This document shows, piece after piece, positions 37,418 to 46,266 of a DNA stretch of 64,000 nt. The stretch comes from Gammaproteobacteria bacterium (GTDB lineage Bacteria; Pseudomonadota; Gammaproteobacteria; Burkholderiales; Nitrosomonadaceae). The notes beneath the pieces are model-generated. The model was given only the letters and a program-made list of their open reading frames with translations. It was not told where the DNA came from and searched no databases. Made by a program: the position numbers and the translations under genes. Each line of letters begins with the position of its first letter. Position 1 is the stretch's first letter. The stretch covers positions 1 through 64,000 of the forward strand of contig JAUIIB010000007.1 in the NCBI GenBank assembly GCA_030431985.1, given 5' to 3'.

Positions 37418-38287
37418 ATGCGCTCTCACTGGATGCTGGTTGCCGCTTTTTTATTTGCCTGCATGGGCGTATTGGTCAAACTCGGCGCAGAATATTTCAC
37501 AAGTATCGAACTGGTATTTTACCGCTCTCTTATGGGTGTTGGAATCACCTATGCGTTCTTACATTATCACCGTATATCGCTCAGCACGAATAACTGGAAA
37601 TTACACTGTAGTCGCGGCCTGACCGGTCTCATCAGTCTGCTGATGTTTTTTTACTGTATTACAGAACTACCGTTAGCAGCGGCAATTTCACTCAATTACA
37701 CTTGGCCGCTGTTTATGGCGCTGTTCTCCGTACACTTTCTGAAAGAACAACTGCATTGGGCCCTTATCTTCGCTATTGCACTCGGCTTTATCGGCGTCAT
37801 ATGTCTGCTGAGACCCACATTCCATGACGATTACTGGTTTGCCGCTTTTCTGGGTCTCGCTTCAGGGTTCTTTGCAGCTATCGCCTACATGAATGTCCGG
37901 CAGCTGGGCAATCTCAGCGAATCGGAATGGCGCATCGTATTTTACTTTGCACTGATCAGTACATTAATCACCGGAACGTGGCTGCTGTTCACCACATTCA
38001 GTCCAATTACCCGGCAGAACATTCATTTGCTGATTGGCATCGGGATTACAGCAACCCTGGCACAACTCGCCATGACGCGGGCATACCGTACCGGCACAAC
38101 ACTGATTGTCAGCTCTCTGGGATACAGCACCGTCCTGTTTGCCGGAATCTGGGACATACTGATCTGGAACGAGATTCTGCCGCCGATCGCCTGGCTGGGT
38201 ATGGGGCTGATCATTCTGGGCGGTATTTTAAGCAGTCTTTTTGCAGCAAGTACTTCCAGTATCGCCGGAAGAAAATTGCCCAGATAG
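37418..38287 (+). CDS. EamA/DMT-family drug/metabolite transporter
   Basis: The 289-residue protein has ten predicted membrane helices in two EamA repeats (about residues 2-135 and 145-280). Characteristic segments are FACMGVLVKLGAEYFTSIELVFYRS, AAAISLNYTWPLFMALFS with FLKEQL, and the second-repeat W--I-WNE--P--AWLGMGLIILGGIL. The family exports small metabolites. It follows the Rieske oxygenase closely, so it might move that enzyme's substrate or product. Confidence 0.87.
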   Translation: MRSHWMLVAAFLFACMGVLVKLGAEYFTSIELVFYRSLMGVGITYAFLHYHRISLSTNNWKLHCSRGLTGLISLLMFFYCITELPLAAAISLNYTWPLFMALFSVHFLKEQLHWALIFAIALGFIGVICLLRPTFHDDYWFAAFLGLASGFFAAIAYMNVRQLGNLSESEWRIVFYFALISTLITGTWLLFTTFSPITRQNIHLLIGIGITATLAQLAMTRAYRTGTTLIVSSLGYSTVLFAGIWDILIWNEILPPIAWLGMGLIILGGILSSLFAASTSSIAGRKLPR

Positions 38288-38607
38288 CCCAATACCGCAC
38301 TCTGATATTTAAAAATGGCTGTTCGCTACAGAGCAGGCCTTGTCCTGAATGATCTGGATAATTATATTATTATTCATTAATAATCAATAACTTATTCGCA
38401 AATAACTGAGAATCTTGGCATTGTGAGACAACCCCTGTTATTGATTCATAACATATCGTTGAAAAGACGAGAATCTTATTAGGATCCTTGATTTAAGATG
38501 GCTAATAGATGACCATATATACGTCGGCTACATCACAAGATACGATTATGATGAATGGATAAGCATCTAATGTAAAATACCTTTATATCAGACACCAACG
38601 TACAAAA
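38288..38607. other. AT-rich spacer before the gtr-like cassette
   Basis: A 320 bp stretch with the near-palindrome ATTATT-CATT-AATAAT around 38369 and many AT runs. It probably holds the promoter of the glycosyltransferase cassette. I see no gene and no flanking direct repeat that would mark an insertion point. Confidence 0.4.
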
Positions 38608-39591
38608 ATGCCCGCGGCCACCGGATTGTATAATTCAGATTTATCGCTTATCAAGTTGTCGATAATTGTTCCGTGTTTTAATGAAGCCGACGGGTTAAAT
38701 GCATTTTTCACCAGGCTCGAGTTAACACTCGATAATTTGCAAGGATATCGCTACGAAATTATTTGTATAGATGACGGCAGCCGTGACAATACACTTGAAA
38801 TACTTTGCTTGCATGCAGCGCGAAATCATCATATTGAAATTCTAGAATTATCACGAAATTTTGGTAAAGAAGCAGCGCTTACTGCTGGAATTGATGCAGC
38901 AAGAGGAGAAGCGATCATTCCTTTAGACGCAGATTTGCAACATCCGCCAGAATTGATACATGACATGATTAAAGAATGGGAAAATGGTAGCGATGTGGTG
39001 TTGGCAAGACGTCGGTCTCGAAAAACAGATCGTTTAACTAAACGATTGATTACACAATTTTTTTACCAATTGCATAATCAAATATCGGAATGCGAGATTC
39101 CTGAAAATGTAGGTGATTTTCGTTTAATGGATAGGCGCGTTGTTGATGCAGTAAAATGCTTGCCTGAGCGAAAACGCTTTATGAAAGGATTGTTTGCCTG
39201 GGTTGGGTTTAGGCAAAGCATAGTAGAATTTGATATAGAACCTAGGAAATCCGGAAAATCATCTTTTAGCACACGCCGTCTTTGGGCTTTAGGACTGGAT
39301 GGTATTGCCAGCTTTAGTACGGTGCCGCTTACAGTTTCAACATACGCCGGCTTAATCGTTGCATTGCTGTCTTTAGTTTATGGCAGCTGGATAATTATCA
39401 AAACGCTTGCATTTGGCGCAGATGTTCCCGGCTATGCTTCATTATTAACTGCGGTACTCTTTCTTGGCGGCATTCAGATTTTAGGTATAGGTATATTGGG
39501 TGGATATATCGGCCGTATTTACAATGAAAGTAAGCAAAGGCCTGTATATATTATTAGGCAGCGTTATAGCAGAGGAGTGGAAAATAGTTGA
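38608..39591 (+). CDS. Bactoprenol-linked glycosyltransferase, GT2 (GtrB/DPM1-like)
   Basis: The 327-residue protein has an N-terminal GT2 domain (residues 14-240) with SIIVPCFNEADGL, the acidic CIDDGSRDNTLEI, LSRNFGKEAALTAGID and the metal-binding PLDADLQHPPE, followed by two membrane helices (about 247-270 and 280-305). This is the layout of GtrB, which moves glucose from UDP-glucose onto undecaprenyl phosphate. It is followed by a GtrA-like gene and a large membrane protein, together matching the gtr serotype-conversion trio. Confidence 0.85.
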   Translation: MPAATGLYNSDLSLIKLSIIVPCFNEADGLNAFFTRLELTLDNLQGYRYEIICIDDGSRDNTLEILCLHAARNHHIEILELSRNFGKEAALTAGIDAARGEAIIPLDADLQHPPELIHDMIKEWENGSDVVLARRRSRKTDRLTKRLITQFFYQLHNQISECEIPENVGDFRLMDRRVVDAVKCLPERKRFMKGLFAWVGFRQSIVEFDIEPRKSGKSSFSTRRLWALGLDGIASFSTVPLTVSTYAGLIVALLSLVYGSWIIIKTLAFGADVPGYASLLTAVLFLGGIQILGIGILGGYIGRIYNESKQRPVYIIRQRYSRGVENS

Positions 39592-39964
39592 TCTTAAAAC
39601 GGGATGGCAGTTAACTAGTTTTTCATTGATAGGCGTTGTCAATACGCTGATTCATTTGTTAATTGTCATTGGGTTGATTGAATTGCTAGAAATTATGCCG
39701 GTACTGGCAAATGGCATGGCATTTATTTGCGCCAACATTTTTTCTTTTTTGGCAAATAGTCGCTGGTCTTTTCAAAGTGCCTTAACTGGTCGGCGCTACC
39801 TTCGGTTTTTGATGGTCTCGCTATTGGGTTTGGCAATCTCGTTCATAACAGTCGCCATTAGTGAATTAGCTCAATGGCACTATCTAGCGGGCGTTTTTCT
39901 GTCTTTTATATTTCTTCCTTTGATAACGTTTGTTGCACATAGAAATTGGACCTGGAAAACGTAG
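39524..39964 (+). CDS. GtrA-family flippase-like membrane protein
   Basis: Four membrane helices lie in the region FSLIGVVNTLIHLLIVIGLIE through FLPLITFVAHRNWTWK; FSLIGVVNT and the terminal NWTWKT are hallmarks of GtrA, thought to flip lipid-linked glucose. The start is uncertain: ATG 39524 gives 146 residues but overlaps the previous gene by 68 bases and has no clear ribosome site, while GAGGAG near 39570 points to a later, non-standard start. The core domain begins near 39600. Confidence 0.75.
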   Translation: MKVSKGLYILLGSVIAEEWKIVDLKTGWQLTSFSLIGVVNTLIHLLIVIGLIELLEIMPVLANGMAFICANIFSFLANSRWSFQSALTGRRYLRFLMVSLLGLAISFITVAISELAQWHYLAGVFLSFIFLPLITFVAHRNWTWKT

Positions 39965-39965
39965 C

Positions 39966-41684
39966 ATGAAAACTCGGTATATCGAGTTGTATCGTTATTT
40001 TACAAAACCGATAACTGTTATATTGCTGTTGGCTATGCTGTGCACCGGATTGCATTACACCGCTTTATTCGGAGGATTCCGTTTTGATGATGGCGAGCAT
40101 ATAAATTTCAGCTTGAATTATGCACCTTGGCAGTATTTTTTCGTGCCGGAAGTCATGCGCGAGCAATCCTGGGTGCATATTACGCCCTGGAACATATTTT
40201 TTTACGAAATTGGATTACATTTTTTTGAATTAAATCCACGCGGGCATTATGCGCACTTGCTCGTCATTATCTGGGCAACATCTGTCGCAACTTTTTATTT
40301 ATTACGTCTCTGGATATCGGCGTTCTACGCATTCATGGGTGCTGTTTTATTTCTGGCAATGCCCGCAACAGGTGCAGTAAGTCAATTGCTAATGACAGGT
40401 CACTATGCTTATGGATTATTCTTTTCAATATTGGTTTTTTATTTTTTTACTCGCGGCATACGCGAAGACAAAATATATTATTCCATATTGGCCGCTTTCT
40501 TTTACTTGCTGGCTTGCTGGTGCAAGGAGCTTTACGTCCCGATAATTGTCATTTTATTTCTGCTGCCAGAGCATAATTGGCGTAAACGAATACGGCATCT
40601 TGGTTTTATTATTGCTGTCGCTTGTTTTTATATAACTTGTAGATTAATTGTTATACAGGGTATCGGGGGATATGAAGTTGATAGTACTTCATTTGGTTAT
40701 TCTGTTATTCTTGAAATCGTTTCAAAAATTTTTTCCGGTGTATCTGGAAATATATGGATTTTCTTTTTTGCCCTGGCCTGCTGCGTTCTTATAAGATTTA
40801 TTCCCGTTACCGATTGCGATCGAAAAATTAACTGGTTATTTTTTCAGGGATGTTGCGTTACGCTCATTCTTCCACTAATCCCTGTTATCAGTTCAAGTTT
40901 TTCTGATGAAAATCTGCGGTTCTTATATTTCCTAAGTTGGTCGCTTTCCGCCGGCCTTGTTTGGTTTCTATCTACAAATAAATTTAATGGCGCACCACTA
41001 TTATTGATGATGCTTGGCGCTCTTATACTGTCTCATGAAGCAGTCATTGAAAGAATAGTAAACAAAATGCAGACTGCCGATAAGGAGGGATTATTCCTAA
41101 TTCAAGCAACAAGCAATGATCTACTATTACCCAGCAACTTGGAAAATCACACGCTTTCCGATTTGAATTATGTGAATAAAGCAATAAGCACTCTGTATCA
41201 ACGTGCTGCGCCACTAATTATTCAGGATATGGCGGAGTTGATTGAAGTTGGAGAGGAAACTGGAAAAAGGGTCAATCAATTTGATAAAAGCTGTCAATGC
41301 GTAAATCCAATAGGAATAAAAAAGTATCGCTTGCTTACCGAGTCTTTCCGCGCCAAGCTTGCTGCAGGCGCAAATCAGCATTTCAATATTGTTTTTGAGG
41401 TGAAAGGAAGCTTGCATCCTAAACAAATGACATGGCAATTTTCAGGTCCGGAAGGTTATTATGTACTCAGAATTCGAGAACTGGGCGCTCAGATTGTACC
41501 GCCATCAGGTAAATTAAGTTTTAGTAAATTTGATACACCACAACAGACACTACATATCAGTGTTCAGCTTAATTCGCCAAACGGTTGGATCGCCAGATCA
41601 CCGGATTTTAAAATACATACCGCTAAAAATGATTTCATTACGTGGAATGGAAAATCAGCCGTTGATTTAACGGCCGACCGATAG
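39966..41684 (+). CDS. Large polytopic membrane protein, possible Gtr-type glucosyltransferase
   Basis: The ATG at 39966 just after the gtrA stop gives 572 residues with about ten to twelve membrane helices (residues 10-360), then a soluble C-terminal domain of some 200 residues. An early acidic site FRFDDGEHINF after the first helix is like the loop that carries catalytic Asp residues in GT-C enzymes. No family match is certain. Position as third gene after gtrB and gtrA is what one expects for the serotype-specific glucosyltransferase, the most variable gene in such cassettes. This is inference. Confidence 0.6.
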   Translation: MKTRYIELYRYFTKPITVILLLAMLCTGLHYTALFGGFRFDDGEHINFSLNYAPWQYFFVPEVMREQSWVHITPWNIFFYEIGLHFFELNPRGHYAHLLVIIWATSVATFYLLRLWISAFYAFMGAVLFLAMPATGAVSQLLMTGHYAYGLFFSILVFYFFTRGIREDKIYYSILAAFFYLLACWCKELYVPIIVILFLLPEHNWRKRIRHLGFIIAVACFYITCRLIVIQGIGGYEVDSTSFGYSVILEIVSKIFSGVSGNIWIFFFALACCVLIRFIPVTDCDRKINWLFFQGCCVTLILPLIPVISSSFSDENLRFLYFLSWSLSAGLVWFLSTNKFNGAPLLLMMLGALILSHEAVIERIVNKMQTADKEGLFLIQATSNDLLLPSNLENHTLSDLNYVNKAISTLYQRAAPLIIQDMAELIEVGEETGKRVNQFDKSCQCVNPIGIKKYRLLTESFRAKLAAGANQHFNIVFEVKGSLHPKQMTWQFSGPEGYYVLRIRELGAQIVPPSGKLSFSKFDTPQQTLHISVQLNSPNGWIARSPDFKIHTAKNDFITWNGKSAVDLTADR

Positions 41685-41878
41685 CGCAACATTTATAATG
41701 GACTTGTCACGAAATTAAAAAACACAACCGCAAATTTAAAGAACTCAGCATTTTTGTAAAAATTCGCTCTGGTATGGTGTATACAGCATCAAAATAACGG
41801 TTATTGTAATTAGTCTTACCCGTTTGATACGATTTTGGCCGGTTCTGGTCGTACGACTGCCTTTAAGAAAAAGTAAAG

Positions 41879-42082
41879 TCAAATGAGTTGAGTATTAAGT
41901 GCGTTCAGGTTGAAACTGATCGCAGACATAAACGCCACAAATTGTCTATTGGCGACGTCATGATAACGTACCCACAGATCACGCCTGGAGAATACATACT
42001 CACAAAGCTCAAACAATAAATCAGTTGTACAACGCCGCAGCCTTTCCGCCTTAAACCGGACGATCCCCAGATAAGCAACGCT
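41879..42082 (-). pseudogene. Possible gene relic, unrecognised
   Basis: The minus strand holds 67 codons without a start, containing VAYLGIVRFKAERLRRC, DLLFELCEYVFSRRDLW and VANRQFVAFMSAISFNLN, closed by TGA at 41881-41879 and a TAG upstream. The charge and hydrophobic spacing look protein-like, perhaps the tail of a transposase or phage gene, but no family is recognised. It occupies part of the 522 bp gap between the gtr-like cassette and the cco operon; the rest of the gap shows nothing clear. Confidence 0.25.
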
Positions 42083-42206
42083 CTATAAACATTTTCAGCA
42101 TCCGTATAAAATAGCTTCGCCGAATGAAATGGTTTTATAATGGAAAGAAGTGGCAACTGTTTACTCTGCTTAGACAAAGTTAATCATGTGAGAGGAATCC
42201 GGGGAT

Positions 42207-42797
42207 TTGTTATTTAAATTATTATTTTATCCAGGAAAAGTTTTTAATGAATTGTCTATTGAAGACAAGCATGCCATTACTACGGTTCCGCGTTTCTTAA
42301 TCTTCGTACTGTTGCTGCCACCGCTGTTTTCTTGGCTGGGAGCGAGTCAGTTTGGCTGGCGTTTAGGTGGCTCCGAGCCGGTTTTTCTGGATACTACAGG
42401 TCTTGTCGTGTTCGGTTTTTTTTATTTCAGCATTCTGGCGGTTGGTTTTTTTGGTACGGTTTATATTAGCAGGTGGATGGCAACAACCTACGAAGCAAAA
42501 ACCTCGCAATCGCTACATTTTTCCCTGTTTACAGTTGTGTGCGCACCACTGGTAATCGCAAGTGCCGCACATCTTTTTCCAGATGTTTTCTTTAATGTGT
42601 TGATACTGATTCCCGCGCTAATCTGGAGCATTACTTTATTGTATAGAGGTCTGCCGGTCGTTCTCGGAATTTCCTCAGAGCGCGGTATGTTAATGTCGTC
42701 AGCTTTGGTTGGCTGGTTATTGGTCGCAGCGGTAAGTTTATTGGGAATTTGTGTTGGCTTATGGATCAACGGAGCCGCGTACGTTTTAGGTGTGTAG
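42207..42797 (+). CDS. Yip1-like membrane protein upstream of ccoNOQP
   Basis: A 196-residue protein with five or six hydrophobic helices and the Yip1-type opening LFKLLFYPGKVFNELS. The start appears to be TTG at 42207, following AGAGGA; the nearest upstream ATG (42186) meets TGA at once. It ends 14 bp before ccoN, so it is likely co-transcribed with the cbb3 oxidase. Yip1 proteins have no settled bacterial function; a part in oxidase assembly is suggested only by position. Confidence 0.65.
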   Translation: MLFKLLFYPGKVFNELSIEDKHAITTVPRFLIFVLLLPPLFSWLGASQFGWRLGGSEPVFLDTTGLVVFGFFYFSILAVGFFGTVYISRWMATTYEAKTSQSLHFSLFTVVCAPLVIASAAHLFPDVFFNVLILIPALIWSITLLYRGLPVVLGISSERGMLMSSALVGWLLVAAVSLLGICVGLWINGAAYVLGV

Positions 42798-42811
42798 TTT
42801 GGGTGATATGA

Positions 42812-44251
42812 ATGGATAATGACAAGCAACAATTTTATTATGATGACGTTGTAACGCGATTGGTCCAGTTTTCATTGATTTGGGCAGTTATCGCCATGTC
42901 TGCGGGAATCTATATCGCGGCTGAGCTCATATGGCCGGCACTGGATTTTGGGCAGTTCTGGTTATCTTTTGGACGCCTCAGACCTTTACATACCAATGGC
43001 ATTATTTTTGGATTTGGTATTTCAGCCTTAATGGCTACGGCTTTTTATAGTGTACAACGTACTTGCCATGTCCCTTTGTTTTTACCCAAATTGGCCTGGT
43101 TCTGTTGTTATGCATGGCAGGTTTGTATTTTGCTGGGCGGATTGTCCTTATTGGCGGGCTGGACATCAACCAAGGAGTATGCGGAGCTGGAATGGCCCTT
43201 TGATATTGCCATTACGGTGATCTGGGTTTGCTTCGGTGTGGTGTTTTTTGGCACCATTGCCAATCGTAAAATTAAACCGATTTATATTTCCAATTGGTTT
43301 TATGGCGGCCTGATTATCGTGATTGCCATGTTGCATATCGTCAACAACCTGGCCTTGCCGGTAAGTATTGATAAGTCATACTCTCTCTTTGCGGGCGCGC
43401 AGGATGCTGTCGTGCAGTGGTGGTATGGCCACAACGCCGTCGGCTTTTTGTTGACAGGCGGTTTTCTGGGCATGATGTATTATTTTCTGCCCAAGCAGGC
43501 AGGTCAGCCTATCTGGAGCTACCGGCTATCTGTGGTGGCGTTTTGGGCGTTTACCTACAGTTATATCTGGGCTGGTCCGCATCATTTGCACTATACCGCC
43601 ATCCCGGATTGGGTACAGTCACTAGCGATGGTAATGAGTTTGATTTTACTGGCGCCTTCATGGGCTACGATGATCAACGGCATCATGACAGTCAGCAAAT
43701 CATCGGAAAAGCTGCGCGACAATCCTTCACTTAAATTCATTGTATTGTCGCTGGCATTTTATGGACTAGCCACCTTTGAAGGCCCAATGATGGCCATCAA
43801 AAGTGTAAATATCGTGAGTCACTTTACGGATTGGACAGTCGGTCATGTCCATTCAGGTGCATTGGGCTGGAATGCGATGATCACTTATGGCACGTTTTAT
43901 TTTCTCGTGCCGCGTCTGGTTGGAGGCACACTGTATAGCGTTCGATTGGCGAATATTCATTTCTGGCTGGCACTCAGCGGTGCCATACTCTATATTCTGG
44001 CAATGTGGGCGGCGGGTGTTTCTCAAGGATTGTTATGGTTAAGCATCGATGAACTAGGACAGCTAAGCTATACATTTAATGAAATTATGGCAAGCATGAC
44101 ACCTTATTATGGTTTGCGTTTAGTTGCGGGCTTGCTGTTTTTTTCCGGAACAGTGCTTATGACCTTTAATTTGTTTATGACGATTAAAGGGCGGCAGACG
44201 GTCAAAGTAAATCCGCCCGTCGTGTTGGCGAGTCGTGAGGCAACCGCATGA
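42812..44251 (+). CDS. ccoN: cbb3-type cytochrome c oxidase subunit I
   Basis: CcoN is the catalytic subunit of the high-affinity cbb3 oxidase. The 479-residue protein holds the heme b His in LHTNGIIFGFG, WYGHNAVGFLLTGGFLGMMYYFLPKQ with a CuB His, GPHHLHYTAIPDW with the CuB His pair, and SHFTDWTVGHVHSGALGWN with the low- and high-spin heme His ligands. About twelve membrane helices are present. It overlaps ccoO by four bases. Confidence 0.95.
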   Translation: MDNDKQQFYYDDVVTRLVQFSLIWAVIAMSAGIYIAAELIWPALDFGQFWLSFGRLRPLHTNGIIFGFGISALMATAFYSVQRTCHVPLFLPKLAWFCCYAWQVCILLGGLSLLAGWTSTKEYAELEWPFDIAITVIWVCFGVVFFGTIANRKIKPIYISNWFYGGLIIVIAMLHIVNNLALPVSIDKSYSLFAGAQDAVVQWWYGHNAVGFLLTGGFLGMMYYFLPKQAGQPIWSYRLSVVAFWAFTYSYIWAGPHHLHYTAIPDWVQSLAMVMSLILLAPSWATMINGIMTVSKSSEKLRDNPSLKFIVLSLAFYGLATFEGPMMAIKSVNIVSHFTDWTVGHVHSGALGWNAMITYGTFYFLVPRLVGGTLYSVRLANIHFWLALSGAILYILAMWAAGVSQGLLWLSIDELGQLSYTFNEIMASMTPYYGLRLVAGLLFFSGTVLMTFNLFMTIKGRQTVKVNPPVVLASREATA

Positions 44252-44886
44252 ATGCGCTTTCATTACATAAAAAAATTGAAAACAATGCCGGATTGTTGAT
44301 TTTTGGCATTTTGTTTGTTTCTGCGCTCGGCGGTTTGGTTCAGGTATTGCCTGTTTTATTTCAGGAATCGCTACAAACGGCAAGTGCAAACACAATGCCT
44401 TATAGCGCAGTGGAACTTCAAGGCAGGGATGTTTATATTCGGGAAGGATGTCATGTGTGTCATTCTCAGCAAATCAGACCGTTATTGGCTGAAGTCAAGC
44501 GCTACGGTCCCTATTCCCAGGCAGGTGAATTCGTTTATGACAGACCGTTTCTGTGGGGCTCCAAGCGTACGGGGCCTGATTTACATCGCATCGGCGGCAA
44601 ATATTCCGACGATTGGCATCGCATCCATCTGCTTGATCCGCGCAGCGTGGTAGAAAATTCCATTATGCCGGCATATCCCTGGCTATTGAATCGTGCTGCA
44701 AGCGCGGGAGGGGATATCCAAAAGAAAATGAGCGTTCTGGTGAAACTTGGACATCCTTATTCTGCAGAAGAAATCGAGAATGCACCGGCCGCACTTGAAG
44801 GCTTGACGGAAATGGATGTGCTGATTGCCTATTTACAAGTACTGGGCACTGCATTGCCGGACGATACAAATCAAAAGGTTCATTAA
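44248..44886 (+). CDS. ccoO: cbb3-type cytochrome c oxidase subunit II (monoheme)
   Basis: A 212-residue membrane-anchored c-type cytochrome. One N-terminal helix (GLLIFGILFVSALGGLVQVLP) is followed by the heme-binding CHVCH within GCHVCHSQQIRPL and the distal methionine in SIMPAYPW. It passes electrons between CcoP and CcoN. It overlaps ccoN and is one base from ccoQ. Confidence 0.95.
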   Translation: MNALSLHKKIENNAGLLIFGILFVSALGGLVQVLPVLFQESLQTASANTMPYSAVELQGRDVYIREGCHVCHSQQIRPLLAEVKRYGPYSQAGEFVYDRPFLWGSKRTGPDLHRIGGKYSDDWHRIHLLDPRSVVENSIMPAYPWLLNRAASAGGDIQKKMSVLVKLGHPYSAEEIENAPAALEGLTEMDVLIAYLQVLGTALPDDTNQKVH

Positions 44887-44887
44887 T

Positions 44888-45031
44888 ATGTTTTACTTTA
44901 TTTTTATAGGCGACATGCTGGTCATGTTGTTTATGATTGTCCTGGTGGTATGGGTTTTTACCAGTAATTCCGATGAAGCCACCGATAAGGTTGCAAAAAT
45001 CCCATTGGAGGATGAACAACATCATGGCTGA
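44888..45031 (+). CDS. ccoQ: cbb3-type oxidase small subunit CcoQ
   Basis: The ATG at 44888 gives 47 residues: one membrane helix (GDMLVMLFMIVLVVWVF) and an acidic tail ending LEDEQHHG. This is the usual size and form of CcoQ (FixQ), which stabilises the complex. It overlaps ccoP by eight bases. Confidence 0.85.
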   Translation: MFYFIFIGDMLVMLFMIVLVVWVFTSNSDEATDKVAKIPLEDEQHHG

Positions 45032-45905
45032 CATGCCCAGCGATTTTTGGAGCGGTTGGATTATTCTGTTGACCGTGTTCAGTTTTTTCGGGCTGATGTG
45101 GATCGTCTTGAGCGTCTACATTTTGCCGCAAGAAAAAATCAATCATAGTGAAGAACCCGTTTGGGACAGCAGCCTCAGAGAAGGGAATAATCCGCCGCCG
45201 CTATGGTGGTTCTGGCTGATTCTGAGCGCGATGATATTCTGTGCGGCCTATTTAATGCTCTACCCGGGCCTTGGCTCATTCAGCGGTGCATTTCGATGGT
45301 CGAGCGGCGGAGAATTACACATGAACCGCGTACTTTATGATGCCAAATTCTCGAGTATAAATGAAATCATTACCTCGTCTTCATTAGAAACGCTTCAGAA
45401 CAGGCCCGAGGTGATGCGCGCGGCAAAGAAACTATTTAGTGAAAACTGTGCGGGTTGTCATGGTTATGAGGCACAAGGACAGGCCGGGTTATTTCCAAAT
45501 TTGAAAGATGAAGAATGGCAATGGGGCGGCTCTGTCGAGCAGATCGAACAAACCATCCGTCACGGCCGCAAGGCCATGATGATGAGTTGGCAATCGACGC
45601 TGAATGACGATGGAGTTGAGAAAGTAAGCGACTATGTATTAACCGGCCTGGGTACAGATGCAGCAGAGGATCATGCGGGACATACGCTCTATAACCAGTT
45701 ATGTATCGGTTGTCATGGTGTAGAAGGCCAGGGCAACATCATGATGGGTGCGCCAAACCTGGTTAACGATATCTGGTTGTACGGCGGGTCAAAAGAAGCG
45801 GTACGTGAAAGCATTTCCCAAGGCCGGGCCGGTGAAATGCCAGCTTTTAATTCACGCTTGGATGATGCACAAATTAAAATGCTCGTGGCTTGGTTGAAAA
45901 AGTAG
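45024..45905 (+). CDS. ccoP: cbb3-type cytochrome c oxidase subunit III (diheme)
   Basis: The ATG at 45024 (MADMPSDFWSGWI) gives 293 residues with two N-terminal membrane helices and two c-type heme sites, CAGCH (GCHGYEAQGQ) and CIGCH (GCHGVEGQGN), with distal methionines in MMSWQ and EMPAF. It brings electrons from soluble cytochrome c. The ccoGHIS maturation genes are not adjacent, so they must lie elsewhere or be absent. Confidence 0.95.
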   Translation: MADMPSDFWSGWIILLTVFSFFGLMWIVLSVYILPQEKINHSEEPVWDSSLREGNNPPPLWWFWLILSAMIFCAAYLMLYPGLGSFSGAFRWSSGGELHMNRVLYDAKFSSINEIITSSSLETLQNRPEVMRAAKKLFSENCAGCHGYEAQGQAGLFPNLKDEEWQWGGSVEQIEQTIRHGRKAMMMSWQSTLNDDGVEKVSDYVLTGLGTDAAEDHAGHTLYNQLCIGCHGVEGQGNIMMGAPNLVNDIWLYGGSKEAVRESISQGRAGEMPAFNSRLDDAQIKMLVAWLKK

Positions 45906-45908
45906 CGT

Positions 45909-45990
45909 ATTTTTTCACCTGGCGGCGTTGTCAGTCGCTTATGTAGCATGACTACACCGCGCTTCTTCCGCCTTGCCAGGCAAAAAAATA
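45909..45990 (+). terminator. Long imperfect inverted repeat after ccoP, probable terminator or dispersed element
   Basis: The left arm TATTTTTTCACCTGGCGGCG and the right arm CGCCTTGCCAGGCAAAAAAATA pair over about 18 of 22 bases, enclosing a second small hairpin TGTAG-CATGA-CTACA. It starts right after the ccoP stop. The T and A runs at both ends would make it a terminator in either direction. Its size and two-tier form are more like a repeated intergenic element than a plain terminator. The rest of the 45991-46266 gap shows nothing I recognise. Confidence 0.65.
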
Positions 45991-46266
45991 GTTGTAACGG
46001 GGGTGAAGATAAAATGTCAACAGACCCTAAGGACACAGGCAAAGTGAAACTTGCCGTCGTATTTTGCAAGATGATCAGCTACAAAACTATCGTTTAAAAT
46101 AACCAATTTAATCTAGTTTTTGTTTTGCGACCTGACTATGGTATGTTGTGGAGTTCCGGTGGTCGGGGGTTTGGCGAATAAAATGTATGAATGCTAGACG
46201 TGACCCTATACATATTTGGCTATGTGTGCAGTAAAAAAGCTCAATTCACTAATTGGGAGAATAAAG

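Noticed and set aside
42186-42191. ATG upstream of the Yip1-like gene
   Set aside because: It is followed at once by an in-frame TGA, so it cannot be the start.
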